From JAPHTQ01 sp050302275 (lineage in GTDB: Bacteria > Pseudomonadota > Gammaproteobacteria > Thiohalomonadales > Thiohalomonadaceae), in the NCBI GenBank assembly GCA_050302275.1, contig JBNLAT010000004.1, positions 45,852-109,851 of the forward strand: a stretch of 64,000 nt of DNA, read 5' to 3'. The position numbers and the translations under genes were made by a program. The notes under the pieces are model-generated. The model saw only the letters and a list, made by a program, of their open reading frames with translations. It searched no databases and was not told the DNA's origin. Below are positions 8,701 to 15,833 of this stretch, in pieces (position 1 is the stretch's first letter; each line of letters starts with the position of its first letter).

Positions 8701-9023
8701 TCGAAAGTGACCGGCACACCGTCGCGGATCAGGTCGTAGAGTTCACGGTTAGCTGCAATGGCGGACATAGCAGCACGGCGGTCCGTTACCTGCTCCACCA
8801 CGCCGTCGATAACAGACTCAGGGATCTCCGGATTGAGGCGGATGCATGCGGCCTTGAGGCGGTCGGCCAGGATCACATCGCGCTTGTCCTTGCGATTGGA
8901 ACCGTCGTTCAACGCCTCGGGTTGGGCGGTATGGCAGTTGAGCAGATTGAAGCCGTACTGACTGTTCAACTTCTTCAGTAGTGCCTGCTCAATATCATCT
9001 TCAGAAATGAAGTTCCTTGCCAT
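5739..9023 (-). CDS. hsdR: Type I restriction enzyme R subunit (HsdR)
   Basis: A 1094-residue motor and nuclease subunit that translocates DNA and cuts unmethylated targets. The PD-(D/E)xK nuclease is at the N-terminus: D158 in RRPDVIL and E172-L-K174. The superfamily 2 helicase follows: Walker A TQGSGKS (313-319), VDEAH (417-421) and FTGTP in motif III; further on are WLTGFDAPT and ARANR-type motifs V and VI. A helical C-terminal region of about 250 residues should contact the methylase core. Length and motif order are those of a full, intact HsdR. It begins 22 bp after hsdS and is followed 10 bp later by the DUF4145 gene. Confidence 0.95.
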   Translation of the reverse strand: MARNFISEDDIEQALLKKLNSQYGFNLLNCHTAQPEALNDGSNRKDKRDVILADRLKAACIRLNPEIPESVIDGVVEQVTDRRAAMSAIAANRELYDLIRDGVPVTFEDEQGIKQNEYVQLVDFDHPGPEGPNEYLAVSQLWIKAMGQTPKAAYRRPDVILYVNGLPLVFIELKNSNVKLWNAYDSNLSDYKNDVPQLFHANALCILSNAIETKVGSFTADWGHFFNWLRVEDEKEKVDRKRIEEEGTSLEYAAAGLCQPTKLLDYVENFILFHNENKKIIAQNHQFIGVNNAYARFRQRHELDGKLGVFWHTQGSGKSFSMIFYARKIFRKESGNFSFVVVTDRQDLDGQIYRNFLNTGTIHEKDAAQPANSEEMRKFLGQNKKVVFTLIQKFRYDKGKQYPRLLQDDGREVIVMVDEAHRTQYKDLAENMRAGLKGANFIAFTGTPLLGKSGKEGQNRKPGKTESWFGGYVSEYNFQQAMDDGATVPLYYEKRVPEVLIQNEDLGEEFYQLLEDENLDDAQQEKLEKHFSKELEVIKRDDRLDTIAKDIVYHFPRRGYLGKGLFVAVDKFTAVKMYDKVQAYWKAEIKRLTGLKNQANEVEKARYKKLIAYMKSVEMAVVISDPRADEERFEKAGLDIKPHIKRLEQLDEHGHDIEYNFKDEKDPLQLVFVCAMWLTGFDAPTVSTLYLDKPMKDHSLMQTIARANRVTPYVINGVVKENGEIVDYYNVFRNMRKALRDYALGDDDEHQPVEDKEQLFTLLDDAIEQARLFCQEREINLNAVLVQNDVFGNISLFNKYVDLLLSNDAWRKNFYVYENTVSSLYEACKPEAFEQPPRPLIPVIQYLRGVVDTCIHQADIDDVTKKIAELLDESVVVDNAEKFVHEDHKASYEIIQKGKSWDLSKIDFDKLRKEFKQATYKNIEIADMRAFIEEKLRQMIEQNHTRTDFYQKFQEIIDRYNSGASSTENYHEEMVKFMEGMTEEIERHIRKGLTEDELEIFDTIKKEKLTKAEEQKVKLAAKHLIKRLLEGHPKVLVQDWWKDGQTLLRVKRAVEEVLDQDLPDSYDRVTFKEKCDNVVELMVGFAVNHKKWVA

Positions 9024-9045
9024 ACCCTTTCCTTAATTTATTTGC

Positions 9046-10332
9046 CTATGCCGCTTTGTTTTCACTCATGCTGGGTGGAAACTGGATATCGAGATCTGCC
9101 ACCGAGAGTTTTCCTGAAATAAGCCGAGGTAGCAGCATTTCCTTTGTTCGTTTCAAATTTTCATTTGAGTGAAACAGATTCTGCTTTTGTTTCCATATAT
9201 CAGTGATGAAGTTGGCGAACTTTTCCTGAATTTCTCTATCTGGAACCCATATTTTAATCCCGGCAATCAGTGTTCTATTCAATTCGACTTGCCCGGTAGA
9301 ACCCGATGCCATAAATTCAAAGTAGTGTTGTAGTTGCGATACGGTGACAGCCAAATACTGTGAGTTAATCACCTTCGGATTTGCTCGACATATGGTTACG
9401 TGTGAATCGACAGTTACTTGTTCAGGTTTATACTCTACAACTGAAACTCGACCGAGCGTCCCCACACCCGTGGAATTAATTAGAGCGTCGGCAAATCGAA
9501 TATACTTCTCATTGGGTGTTTTGGTATCGTGTGTTCTCGCTTCTGAAAGGTCAATCCGGCCATTTCTGATACATTTCTGATTGATAACCAACCTTTCTGA
9601 TTCTTCATCATACTTAGGCGAGATTCCCCGCTTTATAGTGCTGCATAGGTCATCAAGTTTTTCGTAAACCCAACCCTTCGGAACCCCTTTCTCAAACTCA
9701 GTAGTTTGGTAACCAGGAAAGCGGAAACGGACAAACCATTCGCGATAGATCTCTTCAGCCATTTTCTCCAACAAGTCGATATGGCGTTTGTTGTTTTCTA
9801 TTAGGTCGTCGTGGGCGGAAAGGATTGCGGCGATTTTCCTTTGTATCTTTAGTTCAGGGATGGGGATACGAAAATCTCCTATTTGCTTACCGCTAATGTG
9901 CGGGACATTCACACCTGTGACAATTGGCTGGACGTAAGCAGAAAAGTAAGCGCTTGATATCAAACAGCGAAGATAAGTTTGGTCGAGTTTATCTTTCGCT
10001 CTTAGCCTAGCCACACGTTGAACCAGAAGTGACTTCGGATCGTGTCTTTTAATATACGACCATTTCAAGCCCGCAGTAACCCATGGGCGATCCATCGCTA
10101 ATACGATATCACCCGGCAACAGGTGATATTTCGAAAAGAGGTCATATTCATCAGAACGCCAGTACTTAGATGCCTGCCAGTCGATATAACCCTGCTGAAC
10201 ATTCTCTCCCTTAACCAATGGAATCTGGGAAGGATTATCAAGGAACCGTTCACTTTTAAACGCAAACCCGGGTTGGATATCTACATATTTCCCGAGTTTC
10301 TCTAGTGGGAATGAAGAAATTTGGTAGCTCAT
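9046..10332 (-). CDS. hsdS: Type I restriction specificity subunit (HsdS)
   Basis: A 428-residue specificity subunit with two target-recognition domains (about residues 5-160 and 215-380). Each is followed by a conserved helical spacer: IQRKIAAILSAHDDLIENNKRHIDLLEKMAEEIYREWFVRFR-like after the first, and QEKFANFITDIWKQKQNLFHSNENL after the second. The recognition site cannot be read from sequence. The ATG overlaps the hsdM stop as ATGA (10329-10332), so translation is coupled. This gene is lower in GC than hsdM, consistent with the usual exchange of hsdS recognition domains. Confidence 0.94.
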   Translation of the reverse strand: MSYQISSFPLEKLGKYVDIQPGFAFKSERFLDNPSQIPLVKGENVQQGYIDWQASKYWRSDEYDLFSKYHLLPGDIVLAMDRPWVTAGLKWSYIKRHDPKSLLVQRVARLRAKDKLDQTYLRCLISSAYFSAYVQPIVTGVNVPHISGKQIGDFRIPIPELKIQRKIAAILSAHDDLIENNKRHIDLLEKMAEEIYREWFVRFRFPGYQTTEFEKGVPKGWVYEKLDDLCSTIKRGISPKYDEESERLVINQKCIRNGRIDLSEARTHDTKTPNEKYIRFADALINSTGVGTLGRVSVVEYKPEQVTVDSHVTICRANPKVINSQYLAVTVSQLQHYFEFMASGSTGQVELNRTLIAGIKIWVPDREIQEKFANFITDIWKQKQNLFHSNENLKRTKEMLLPRLISGKLSVADLDIQFPPSMSENKAA

Positions 10333-12422
10333 TCGGCTTCACCCAGTATCTGCTCGCAGTTGGATGAAATTATCCCCATTAATTCTCTAGCTTTGCCTTC
10401 CAACAGACCCAGTTCTTCACATTGCTCTGCGATGAGTGAAAGAAACTCTTCTTCCGTCTTACCATCCTCCTCAATCACTACCCCCACATAACGCCCCGGA
10501 TTGAGCGAGTAGTCCTGTTCCTTCACCTCCTCCGGCGTCGCCAGTTTGCACAGGCCGGTGACATCCTCGTATTCCGCCTTGGGGAAACGCTCCTGCAGCC
10601 AGTGGATGTGCTTGTAGTAGCTCTCGGCGACCTTGACCTCCTTGTGCAGAGCTTCCAGTGCCTCCTTGAGGCATTTGGTCTCGCGGTCGGTGGTAGTGCG
10701 CTTGCCCGCCTTCTTGGCGGCCTTGGCCTTTTCGTGCTTACGGATGATCTTGTCGAGCTGTTTGAGGCCTTCGTGCAGGCTCACAAAGAAGGGAGCGAAG
10801 GCTTGGCGCAGGGTGTGTTGGGCCTTGTTCTTTTTGTTGATGTCGGCGTCGGTCTTGAGCTTGGCGTCGGCACCTTCCCGGTATTTGTCGTAGCGGGTTT
10901 GCAACTTGCCCAGCGCTTTCCACTGCTTGACCAGATCGCCGACGGCGAGCTTGCCCGCGTTGTCGTCCAGCACCTCCAGCAGTTGTTCGCTGACCGGCTT
11001 GACCTGTTTTTCGTTTTCGATGAGCTGCGCCATGCCCTGTTCGAAGTAGCTGTCGATGAGGCGGACGAAGGCCTGGCGGTTGCCCTTGTGCAGCTTGCTG
11101 ATGATGGCGATGTTCTGGATCTGCTCGGGGCTGAACTCGCGGTGGGCGCGGTCGATCTGGGTATAGACGTTGCGGGCGTCGATGAAGAGGATGCGGTCGT
11201 CCTGCTTCGCCTTGTCGAAGAACCAGAGGGTCGCCGGGAGGGTGACGGTGTAGAACATGTTCGACGGCAGGGTGAGCATGCCGTAGATGAGGTTATTCTC
11301 GATCAGGGTCTGGCGGATGTCGGCCTCGGAGTGGCGGGCGTCGGAGGCGGAGTTTGCCATGACCAGTCCGGCGCGGCCTTTCTTTTTCAGCGAAGTAGCA
11401 AAGAGGTTGATCCAGAGATAGTTGGCATTGGGAACGGTCTCTTTTCCCTGTTCACTCTTTTTCGCCTTTGTCTTCTTGCGCGGGATACCGTAGGTATTGA
11501 AGCGCGGATCTTTCTCCACCGTAGCCAGTGGCACATCGTCCACGTTGAAGGGGGGATTGGCCATGACATAGTCGAACTTACCGAAGGCGTCGAAGGGGTT
11601 TTCAGCGTAGCTGTTGGCCTGGGCAACCTCGCCGCGCAGGCCGTTGACCGCCAGGTTCATCTTGGCCAGCTTGACGGTGTCGAGGGTCTTCTCCTGACCA
11701 TAGACGTAGAGCTGGTCTTCGTCGTGCTTTTCGCCCAGAGCTTTAAGCCGTTTGCGGTGCTCATCGACGAAGTGTTGCGACTGCACGAACATGCCACCGG
11801 AACCACAGGCGGGGTCAAAGACGGTACCCTTGTGGGGCTCGATGATCTCCACCATGAGCTGAACCACGGAGGTGGGGGTGAAAAACTCGCCGCCCTTTTG
11901 TCCCTCAGAGAGGGCGAAGTTGCCAAGAAAGTATTCGTAGATCTTGCCGAAGACATCACCGTTGGCGTCACGGGGGATGTTGGAGAAGTTCTTCAGCAGC
12001 TGCGCCGGAATGGTTTTGTCGGTACGGGTGAGAGGGACATATTCATCCTTGGGCAATACGCCTTCCAGCTCTGACTTGTATCCCTCAATTTCTTGCATCG
12101 CTCTTTTGATTGCTTTGGCTACATCTGCTTTTTCCGGCAGATTGAGGAGGTAGTCGTAACGAGCATGGTCAGGGAGATAGAAGCCGCACTTCTCAATAGC
12201 AATCTCAGAAATAGGCTTTTCGCGCCGAGTACCGGAAAGCTTGTTGTACTCCTGAGTAATGGCTTTTTCAGCGCGGCTGTATTTATTGTCGGCGAATTTG
12301 AGGAAAATCAGCCCCAGTACGGGAGTGGCGTATTCGCTCGATTTAAGGTCGGTATTGGCGCGCAGGTTGTCTGCCGCTGCCCAGAGGTCATTTTCAAGTT
12401 CTTTGAGTTGTTCGGAATTCAT
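10329..12422 (-). CDS. hsdM: Type I restriction-modification DNA methylase (HsdM)
   Basis: A 697-residue N6-adenine methyltransferase of the type I family. The N-terminal HsdM helical domain starts at ELENDLWAAADNLR. S-adenosylmethionine motif I is DPACGSGG (203-210) and catalytic motif IV is NPPF (289-292). A long coiled C-terminal region rich in Lys and Glu (about 480-650) is typical of the larger HsdM class. It is the first gene of the operon. No strong promoter could be picked out upstream. A 490-codon open frame antisense to it is a codon-usage shadow. Confidence 0.95.
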   Translation of the reverse strand: MNSEQLKELENDLWAAADNLRANTDLKSSEYATPVLGLIFLKFADNKYSRAEKAITQEYNKLSGTRREKPISEIAIEKCGFYLPDHARYDYLLNLPEKADVAKAIKRAMQEIEGYKSELEGVLPKDEYVPLTRTDKTIPAQLLKNFSNIPRDANGDVFGKIYEYFLGNFALSEGQKGGEFFTPTSVVQLMVEIIEPHKGTVFDPACGSGGMFVQSQHFVDEHRKRLKALGEKHDEDQLYVYGQEKTLDTVKLAKMNLAVNGLRGEVAQANSYAENPFDAFGKFDYVMANPPFNVDDVPLATVEKDPRFNTYGIPRKKTKAKKSEQGKETVPNANYLWINLFATSLKKKGRAGLVMANSASDARHSEADIRQTLIENNLIYGMLTLPSNMFYTVTLPATLWFFDKAKQDDRILFIDARNVYTQIDRAHREFSPEQIQNIAIISKLHKGNRQAFVRLIDSYFEQGMAQLIENEKQVKPVSEQLLEVLDDNAGKLAVGDLVKQWKALGKLQTRYDKYREGADAKLKTDADINKKNKAQHTLRQAFAPFFVSLHEGLKQLDKIIRKHEKAKAAKKAGKRTTTDRETKCLKEALEALHKEVKVAESYYKHIHWLQERFPKAEYEDVTGLCKLATPEEVKEQDYSLNPGRYVGVVIEEDGKTEEEFLSLIAEQCEELGLLEGKARELMGIISSNCEQILGEAE

Positions 12423-12725
12423 CTATTCGCTTTCTGTTGTTCTGTTTCGAATTCGGGAAATGAACCATATGGTTGAGAAACCAATGAGCTCAAAAGACAT
12501 AAACAAAGGATCGACATCCTGTTTCCTCTTATTTCCGTGAGACCGCAATCTCAGCCGTTTATTGTGCCCATCGATTCTACCCTTAAGCGGTTCCCCGGCG
12601 AAAGCCGAGCTGATGCGGCTTTCCGACCATTTTGCCAGTTCACTTTCGTTCAGTTCCGGTTCAGCCCCTCCCGCGTAGCCTGCAAGCGTACAAGGCAATA
12701 ACGCTTACGCAAAAGGAGGCTCGCC
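12423..12725. other. Intergenic region at right edge of island
   Basis: This 303-bp gap lies between divergent hsdM and the small secreted protein gene. It holds a perfect 7-bp hairpin AAAGCCG/CGGCTTT (12601-12607/12616-12622) and, at 12639-12725, a promoter/leader block duplicated upstream of the gene at 14627. A 91-codon minus-strand frame across it has no credible start or family and is not called. No attachment site or integrase was found. Confidence 0.5.
12639..12664 (+). promoter_or_regulatory. TTCAx direct repeats, putative OmpR/PhoP-family response regulator box (copy 1)
   Basis: TTCAC-N5-TTCAG-N6-TTCAG (12639-12643, 12649-12653, 12660-12664) is three half-sites at 10-11 bp phasing, the spacing typical for OmpR-family dimers. 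The same array occurs upstream of the paralogous gene at 14542-14567. The likely regulator is the response regulator encoded at 15834. Confidence 0.5.
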
Positions 12726-13058
12726 ATGAATACCAAAACGCTGATTTCCGCCCTGGTTCTGACCCTTGGCCTGGGTTCCCTGGCCCTGCCGGACACTGCC
12801 GCTGCTCGTGACTACGACCGTGGTGGCGACCGCCAGGAGCACAGCCGCGATCGCCATGATAATGACCGTGGTCGTCACGAGCGCCGCGACCAGCGTCGTG
12901 ACCGCAACGACCATCGTCGCCATGACAATGGCCGTCACTATGGGCACCATCGTTACTATGGGTATCCCTATGTGCAGTACCGGCACCACCGCCATTGGAA
13001 CAATGGCTATTTCCTGATGGACCCGCTGCCCATCATCCATATCGAAACCCGTTGGTGA
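12726..13058 (+). CDS. Secreted Arg/His/Asp-rich small protein (paralog 1)
   Basis: A 110-residue exported protein. A Sec signal peptide (MNTKTLISALVLTLGLGSLALPDTAAA) is followed by a very polar region with RDRHDND-type repeats rich in Arg, His and Asp, then a His/Tyr-rich stretch and an IIHIET ending. The His clusters suggest periplasmic metal binding, but that is inference. It is clearly paralogous to the gene at 14627: signal peptide, repeat style and ending all match. It has a strong AGGAGG-type ribosome site, an upstream TTCAG array, and a GC-rich hairpin 7 bp after its stop, so it is probably a single-gene unit. Confidence 0.8.
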   Translation: MNTKTLISALVLTLGLGSLALPDTAAARDYDRGGDRQEHSRDRHDNDRGRHERRDQRRDRNDHRRHDNGRHYGHHRYYGYPYVQYRHHRHWNNGYFLMDPLPIIHIETRW

Positions 13059-13064
13059 TCGGTC

Positions 13065-13087
13065 GGCCGGGAGTTCGTCTCCCGGCC
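13065..13087 (+). terminator. Hairpin terminator after paralog 1
   Basis: GGCCGGGAG (13065-13073) pairs perfectly with CTCCCGGCC (13079-13087) around TTCGT. The trailing sequence is only weakly T-rich. Confidence 0.6.
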
Positions 13088-13169
13088 TTCATTTCCGTCC
13101 TATTAGCTCCGCATCACCGCCTTGATACATACCAACATTATGTAAAGTATGCTCCGGATTCACTTAGGT

Positions 13170-13199
13170 TTGACATGGTATTTTCAGGCTGAGTAGTAT
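13170..13199 (+). promoter_or_regulatory. Sigma-70 promoter for the zincin cassette
   Basis: TTGACA (13170-13175) and TAGTAT (13194-13199) are separated by 18 bp. They lie 45 bp upstream of the zincin gene start and give this cassette its own promoter, separate from the flanking secreted-protein genes. Confidence 0.45.
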
Positions 13200-13244
13200 A
13201 GCCAACCTGGATACCTACCCTATCGGAGATGGAGCTCTCGTCAC

Positions 13245-13925
13245 ATGTTCAATTCTGCCCCTAGCCTGAACCCCGGTGAAAAGCTGATCGCTAAAGAGCG
13301 TGATGTCACTGGTGGCGCTTTACAGATTAACGATGCGTACGATCTGTTCCTGATCCAGAAGCCGAGCGGCGACTATGAGCTTCGCCTGTTCATGAAGGTG
13401 CAGTTCTTCTTTAAGGATGATGGTATTTACAAATGGTCCCCAACGGGTAAGAAGAATTTCATTGCATCCTGGGAAAGCCGGGTTCGGCAAATCTGGGATG
13501 GACACGTCCTGAGGGTGCTCAGTGGTAATAAGCAGGTCAAGCTTGGTCTCGCATTCGAGACACAAATTGACGGCATTATGTTTGACCACTGGGAAATCAC
13601 GGTGAAGAAAGTGCCACCCGGTTCTACATTTAGAAGTTTTGTGCGGCCAGGAATGAAAGACGTTACGCTTACTGAAAATGATAACGGGGTTAGTGTTCGT
13701 AAAGTCAGGAAGGCGGGCAGTTTTCAACAAATCACTTCCGTGCATGAATTTGGTCATATGATAGGTTTGGACGACGAATACGGTCCGCTATTTGGTGGTG
13801 CATCAGGCCCACATAACAACGATTATGCAAGCCTCATGAACATCGGTTCGGATGTACGTAAACGCCACACCATGTATTTGATGAAGTGGCTGAACAGTAC
13901 GCTTGCGAAGCACAATATAAAATGA
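13245..13925 (+). CDS. Putative zinc metallopeptidase (HEFGH zincin)
   Basis: A 226-residue protein whose C-terminal part has H167-E168-F-G-H171-x-x-G174-x-x-D177. This is the HExxHxxGxxD arrangement in which Asp may be the third zinc ligand, as in snapalysin-type enzymes. A possible Met-turn follows (SLMNIG, M198). The N-terminal 160 residues are beta-rich and unrecognised. There is no signal peptide, so export by Sec is not indicated. The stop overlaps the ATG of the next gene, a lipoprotein, as ATGA. This pairing, plus lower GC than its neighbours and a private promoter, suggests a transferred cassette. A secreted-effector/immunity pair is one reading; a housekeeping protease is less likely. 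Confidence 0.72.
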   Translation: MFNSAPSLNPGEKLIAKERDVTGGALQINDAYDLFLIQKPSGDYELRLFMKVQFFFKDDGIYKWSPTGKKNFIASWESRVRQIWDGHVLRVLSGNKQVKLGLAFETQIDGIMFDHWEITVKKVPPGSTFRSFVRPGMKDVTLTENDNGVSVRKVRKAGSFQQITSVHEFGHMIGLDDEYGPLFGGASGPHNNDYASLMNIGSDVRKRHTMYLMKWLNSTLAKHNIK

Positions 13926-14287
13926 ATAAGTTCAGCTTTTTTATTGCCACGTGTTTGTTTGCCATGATGCTAAGCGCATGTGGCAACGAGTCAAAGGAAA
14001 CCAGTATGTTTATTGATAGCGTAAAAAACCTGACCCAGACCTCTAACGCCGATGATGAAGAGCAGGCTTTGGGTAAGCTGTTGACTATTGCGCGCCAAAC
14101 AAACGTTAACTATGGCTACCGTGTTTTCAACAAAACAAAAGATAAGCGCGTCATGCCAGATGAATTGGATAACGAGCTTGATGATGATCTGGTCGTTACT
14201 ATCTTCGTCGGTGAAGAATCGCCGTATCAGGAATTTGAGTGGCACCCAAAGTACAACGGGCATATAACTCGGTTAATCATGCCGTAG
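13922..14287 (+). CDS. Small lipoprotein coupled to the zincin
   Basis: The start at 13922 is chosen because it gives a textbook lipoprotein signal (MNKFSFFIATCLFAMMLSAC, lipobox LSAC with Cys20) and overlaps the zincin stop by ATGA. The mature part of about 100 residues is acidic (DELDNELDDDL) and ends in a beta-like segment; no family is recognised. Translational coupling to the protease suggests the two act together, for example as an envelope-located inhibitor or immunity protein, which is inference only. Confidence 0.72.
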   Translation: MNKFSFFIATCLFAMMLSACGNESKETSMFIDSVKNLTQTSNADDEEQALGKLLTIARQTNVNYGYRVFNKTKDKRVMPDELDNELDDDLVVTIFVGEESPYQEFEWHPKYNGHITRLIMP

Positions 14288-14310
14288 AAGTTTCTGTATA
14301 CCCGGGAGTT

Positions 14311-14511
14311 ATGACTAAGACCCAGTATTTTCTTGTTGTCCTGTTACTGCTGTCATCCCATCCGGCAATATCTGCAAGCTCTGGTTCGACAACATCAAGT
14401 AGTCTGCCGGGCTTGTGCTATGGCATCAGTGGGACTGCCCAGCAGCAAAAAACTTTTTCAGTAGCGGAAAACCAGTCGGTTTCTATTACCCCCCCCCTTA
14501 ACTATCTGTAA
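14311..14511 (+). CDS. Short secreted peptide with a C9 tract near its end
   Basis: A 66-codon frame starting at MTKTQYFLVVLLLLSSHPAISA, a good signal peptide, followed by a Ser/Thr-rich region with one Cys. It begins 23 bp after the lipoprotein and probably belongs to the same cassette. Nine consecutive C (14489-14497) lie six codons before the stop. Slippage there would change the last residues, but all three frames end within a few codons, so no longer protein is hidden. It may be a truncated remnant of a larger secreted protein. Confidence 0.45.
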   Translation: MTKTQYFLVVLLLLSSHPAISASSGSTTSSSLPGLCYGISGTAQQQKTFSVAENQSVSITPPLNYL

Positions 14512-14541
14512 TTTCTAGTAAAAATCTTCCCCCTGAAACTA

Positions 14542-14567
14542 TTCAGTTTCGTTCAGTTCCGGTTCAG
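14542..14567 (+). promoter_or_regulatory. TTCAG direct repeats, putative OmpR/PhoP-family response regulator box (copy 2)
   Basis: Three TTCAG half-sites (14542, 14552, 14563) have 10- and 11-bp phasing. A -10-like TAGCCT (14579-14584) follows 11 bp after the last half-site, so a bound regulator would cover the -35 region as in class II activation. The array and the leader that follows are nearly the same as upstream of 12726. Confidence 0.5.
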
Positions 14568-14626
14568 TCACCGACGCGTAGCCTGAAGGCGTACAAGGCA
14601 AAAACGCTCACGAAAAGGAGACTGCC

Positions 14627-14968
14627 ATGAATACCAAGACCCTGATTTCCACCCTGGCCCTGACTTTGGCGCTGGGCACACTGGCCCTGCCGGGCACCGC
14701 CGCGGCGCGTGATTACGAGCGCGATGGTGACCGCTACCAGCAGAGCCGTGACCTTGACACCGACCGTGGTGAGTACCGCCGTCACGACAATGGTCGTCAG
14801 CACCAGCAACACCAGCGCAACCGCCATGACAACGGCCACCACTATGGCCAGATTCACTGGGCGCCGTACATCCCGAAATACCAGCCCAAGCAACGCGTCT
14901 ACCAGATGCATAACGACGGCGGCTATTTCGACCCGCGTGTGATTCTCCATATCGAGACTCACCTGTAA
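14627..14968 (+). CDS. Secreted Arg/His/Asp-rich small protein (paralog 2)
   Basis: A 113-residue exported protein with a signal peptide almost identical to that of the gene at 12726 (MNTKTLISTLALTLALGTLALPGTAAA), a polar Arg/Asp/His/Gln-rich middle, and a VILHIET ending. An AAAAGGAG ribosome site precedes the ATG. It is the first gene of a run continuing through a glycine-zipper protein, a PepSY protein, a response regulator and a sensor kinase, all on one strand with short gaps. A periplasmic metal- or stress-related role is plausible from composition and context but not shown. Confidence 0.8.
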   Translation: MNTKTLISTLALTLALGTLALPGTAAARDYERDGDRYQQSRDLDTDRGEYRRHDNGRQHQQHQRNRHDNGHHYGQIHWAPYIPKYQPKQRVYQMHNDGGYFDPRVILHIETHL

Positions 14969-14991
14969 CGCACACTGCAGGAGAAGCCATC

Positions 14992-15498
14992 ATGAACAAG
15001 CGAATCCTTATCCCCCTGATGCTGGCCATGGCCTCCGCGCCGCTGGCCGCCGAGCCCTTCGATCCGCCCGTGGAATACGAGCGGGCCAAGGTGGTTCAGG
15101 TCTCGCCGATCTATAACGTGATCGAACACGAACAGCCGCGCCGCGACTGCTGGACCGAAGAGGTCTACGGCAGCCGTAGCTACAGCGACCCGGGCGCCAC
15201 CCTGGTGGGCGGCATTATCGGCGGGGTGATCGGTCATAACATCAGCCACGGCGACCGCGGCGCCACCGCCTTCGGTACCCTGGTCGGCGCGACCATTGGC
15301 AGCAACAACAGTCGTCACGAAGTGCCTTACAGCCGCGACGAACGTCGCTGCACCGTGCGCACCGATTACGTTCAGGAAGAGCGGATGGTCGGTTACCGCG
15401 TGACCTACCGTTATCGCGGCCACGACTACACCACCCGCATGGACCGCGATCCGGGCAAATTCGTCCGCCTGCGTGTTGAAGCCACGCCAGTAGATTGA
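14992..15498 (+). CDS. Glycine-zipper 2TM domain envelope protein
   Basis: A 168-residue exported protein: signal peptide (MNKRILIPLMLAMASAPLAA), a basic linker with a Cys, then a glycine-zipper hairpin (GATLVGGIIGGVIGHNI ... GATAFGTLVGATIGS, about residues 64-100) like the SlyB/17-kDa antigen group. A C-terminal domain follows with two Cys-containing strands and a VGYRVTYRYRGHDYTTRM segment. There is no lipobox Cys, so it is not a lipoprotein. Such proteins sit in the envelope and often belong to PhoP-type stress regulons, which fits the two-component genes just downstream. Confidence 0.82.
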   Translation: MNKRILIPLMLAMASAPLAAEPFDPPVEYERAKVVQVSPIYNVIEHEQPRRDCWTEEVYGSRSYSDPGATLVGGIIGGVIGHNISHGDRGATAFGTLVGATIGSNNSRHEVPYSRDERRCTVRTDYVQEERMVGYRVTYRYRGHDYTTRMDRDPGKFVRLRVEATPVD

Positions 15499-15545
15499 GC
15501 CGGGGCGCTGCGTGTATTCTGCGCAGTAATGACCGCCAAAACGGA

Positions 15546-15827
15546 ATGCCTGCGATGAAACGACTCGCCACCACACTGCTGCTACTCCTGGCCCTGGGCG
15601 CTAACGCCGCTGTCGCCGCGCCCGCCTGGGCAAAACAGGGCGACGGACCGATGAGCAAGAAGTCGCGGAGCCTATCCCTCGACCAGGCAGTGGCGCAGGT
15701 GCGCAAGCAGACCGGCGGGCGCGTGCTCTCCGCCGAGACGGTGCGCGAGCAGAACCGCCTGGTGCACCGCATCAAGGTGCTCACCCAGGAGCGCAAGGTG
15801 CGCATCATTACCGTACCGGCGGAGTAA
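15546..15827 (+). CDS. PepSY-like periplasmic protein
   Basis: The start is set at 15546 (MPAMKRLATTL; 15555 is equally possible), giving a signal peptide that ends near AVAAPAWA. The mature part of about 65 residues matches a PepSY-type domain: LSLDQAVAQVRKQTGGRVLSAE, then a beta hairpin with VHRIKVLT and VRIITVPA. Small PepSY proteins are commonly encoded beside PhoP/PmrA-like two-component systems and are thought to modulate sensing or peptidase activity. The stop is 6 bp from the response regulator start. Confidence 0.78.
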   Translation: MPAMKRLATTLLLLLALGANAAVAAPAWAKQGDGPMSKKSRSLSLDQAVAQVRKQTGGRVLSAETVREQNRLVHRIKVLTQERKVRIITVPAE

Positions 15828-15833
15828 CACCCG

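Noticed and set aside
10602..12074. 490-codon plus-strand open frame antisense to hsdM
   Set aside because: Translation is a Leu/Val/Gly-rich low-complexity pattern typical of the complement of a high-GC gene. It has no recognisable domain, and hsdM on the other strand is certain.
12423..12698. 91-codon minus-strand frame upstream of hsdM
   Set aside because: It covers a promoter and leader region duplicated elsewhere, has no plausible start context and no similarity to a known family.
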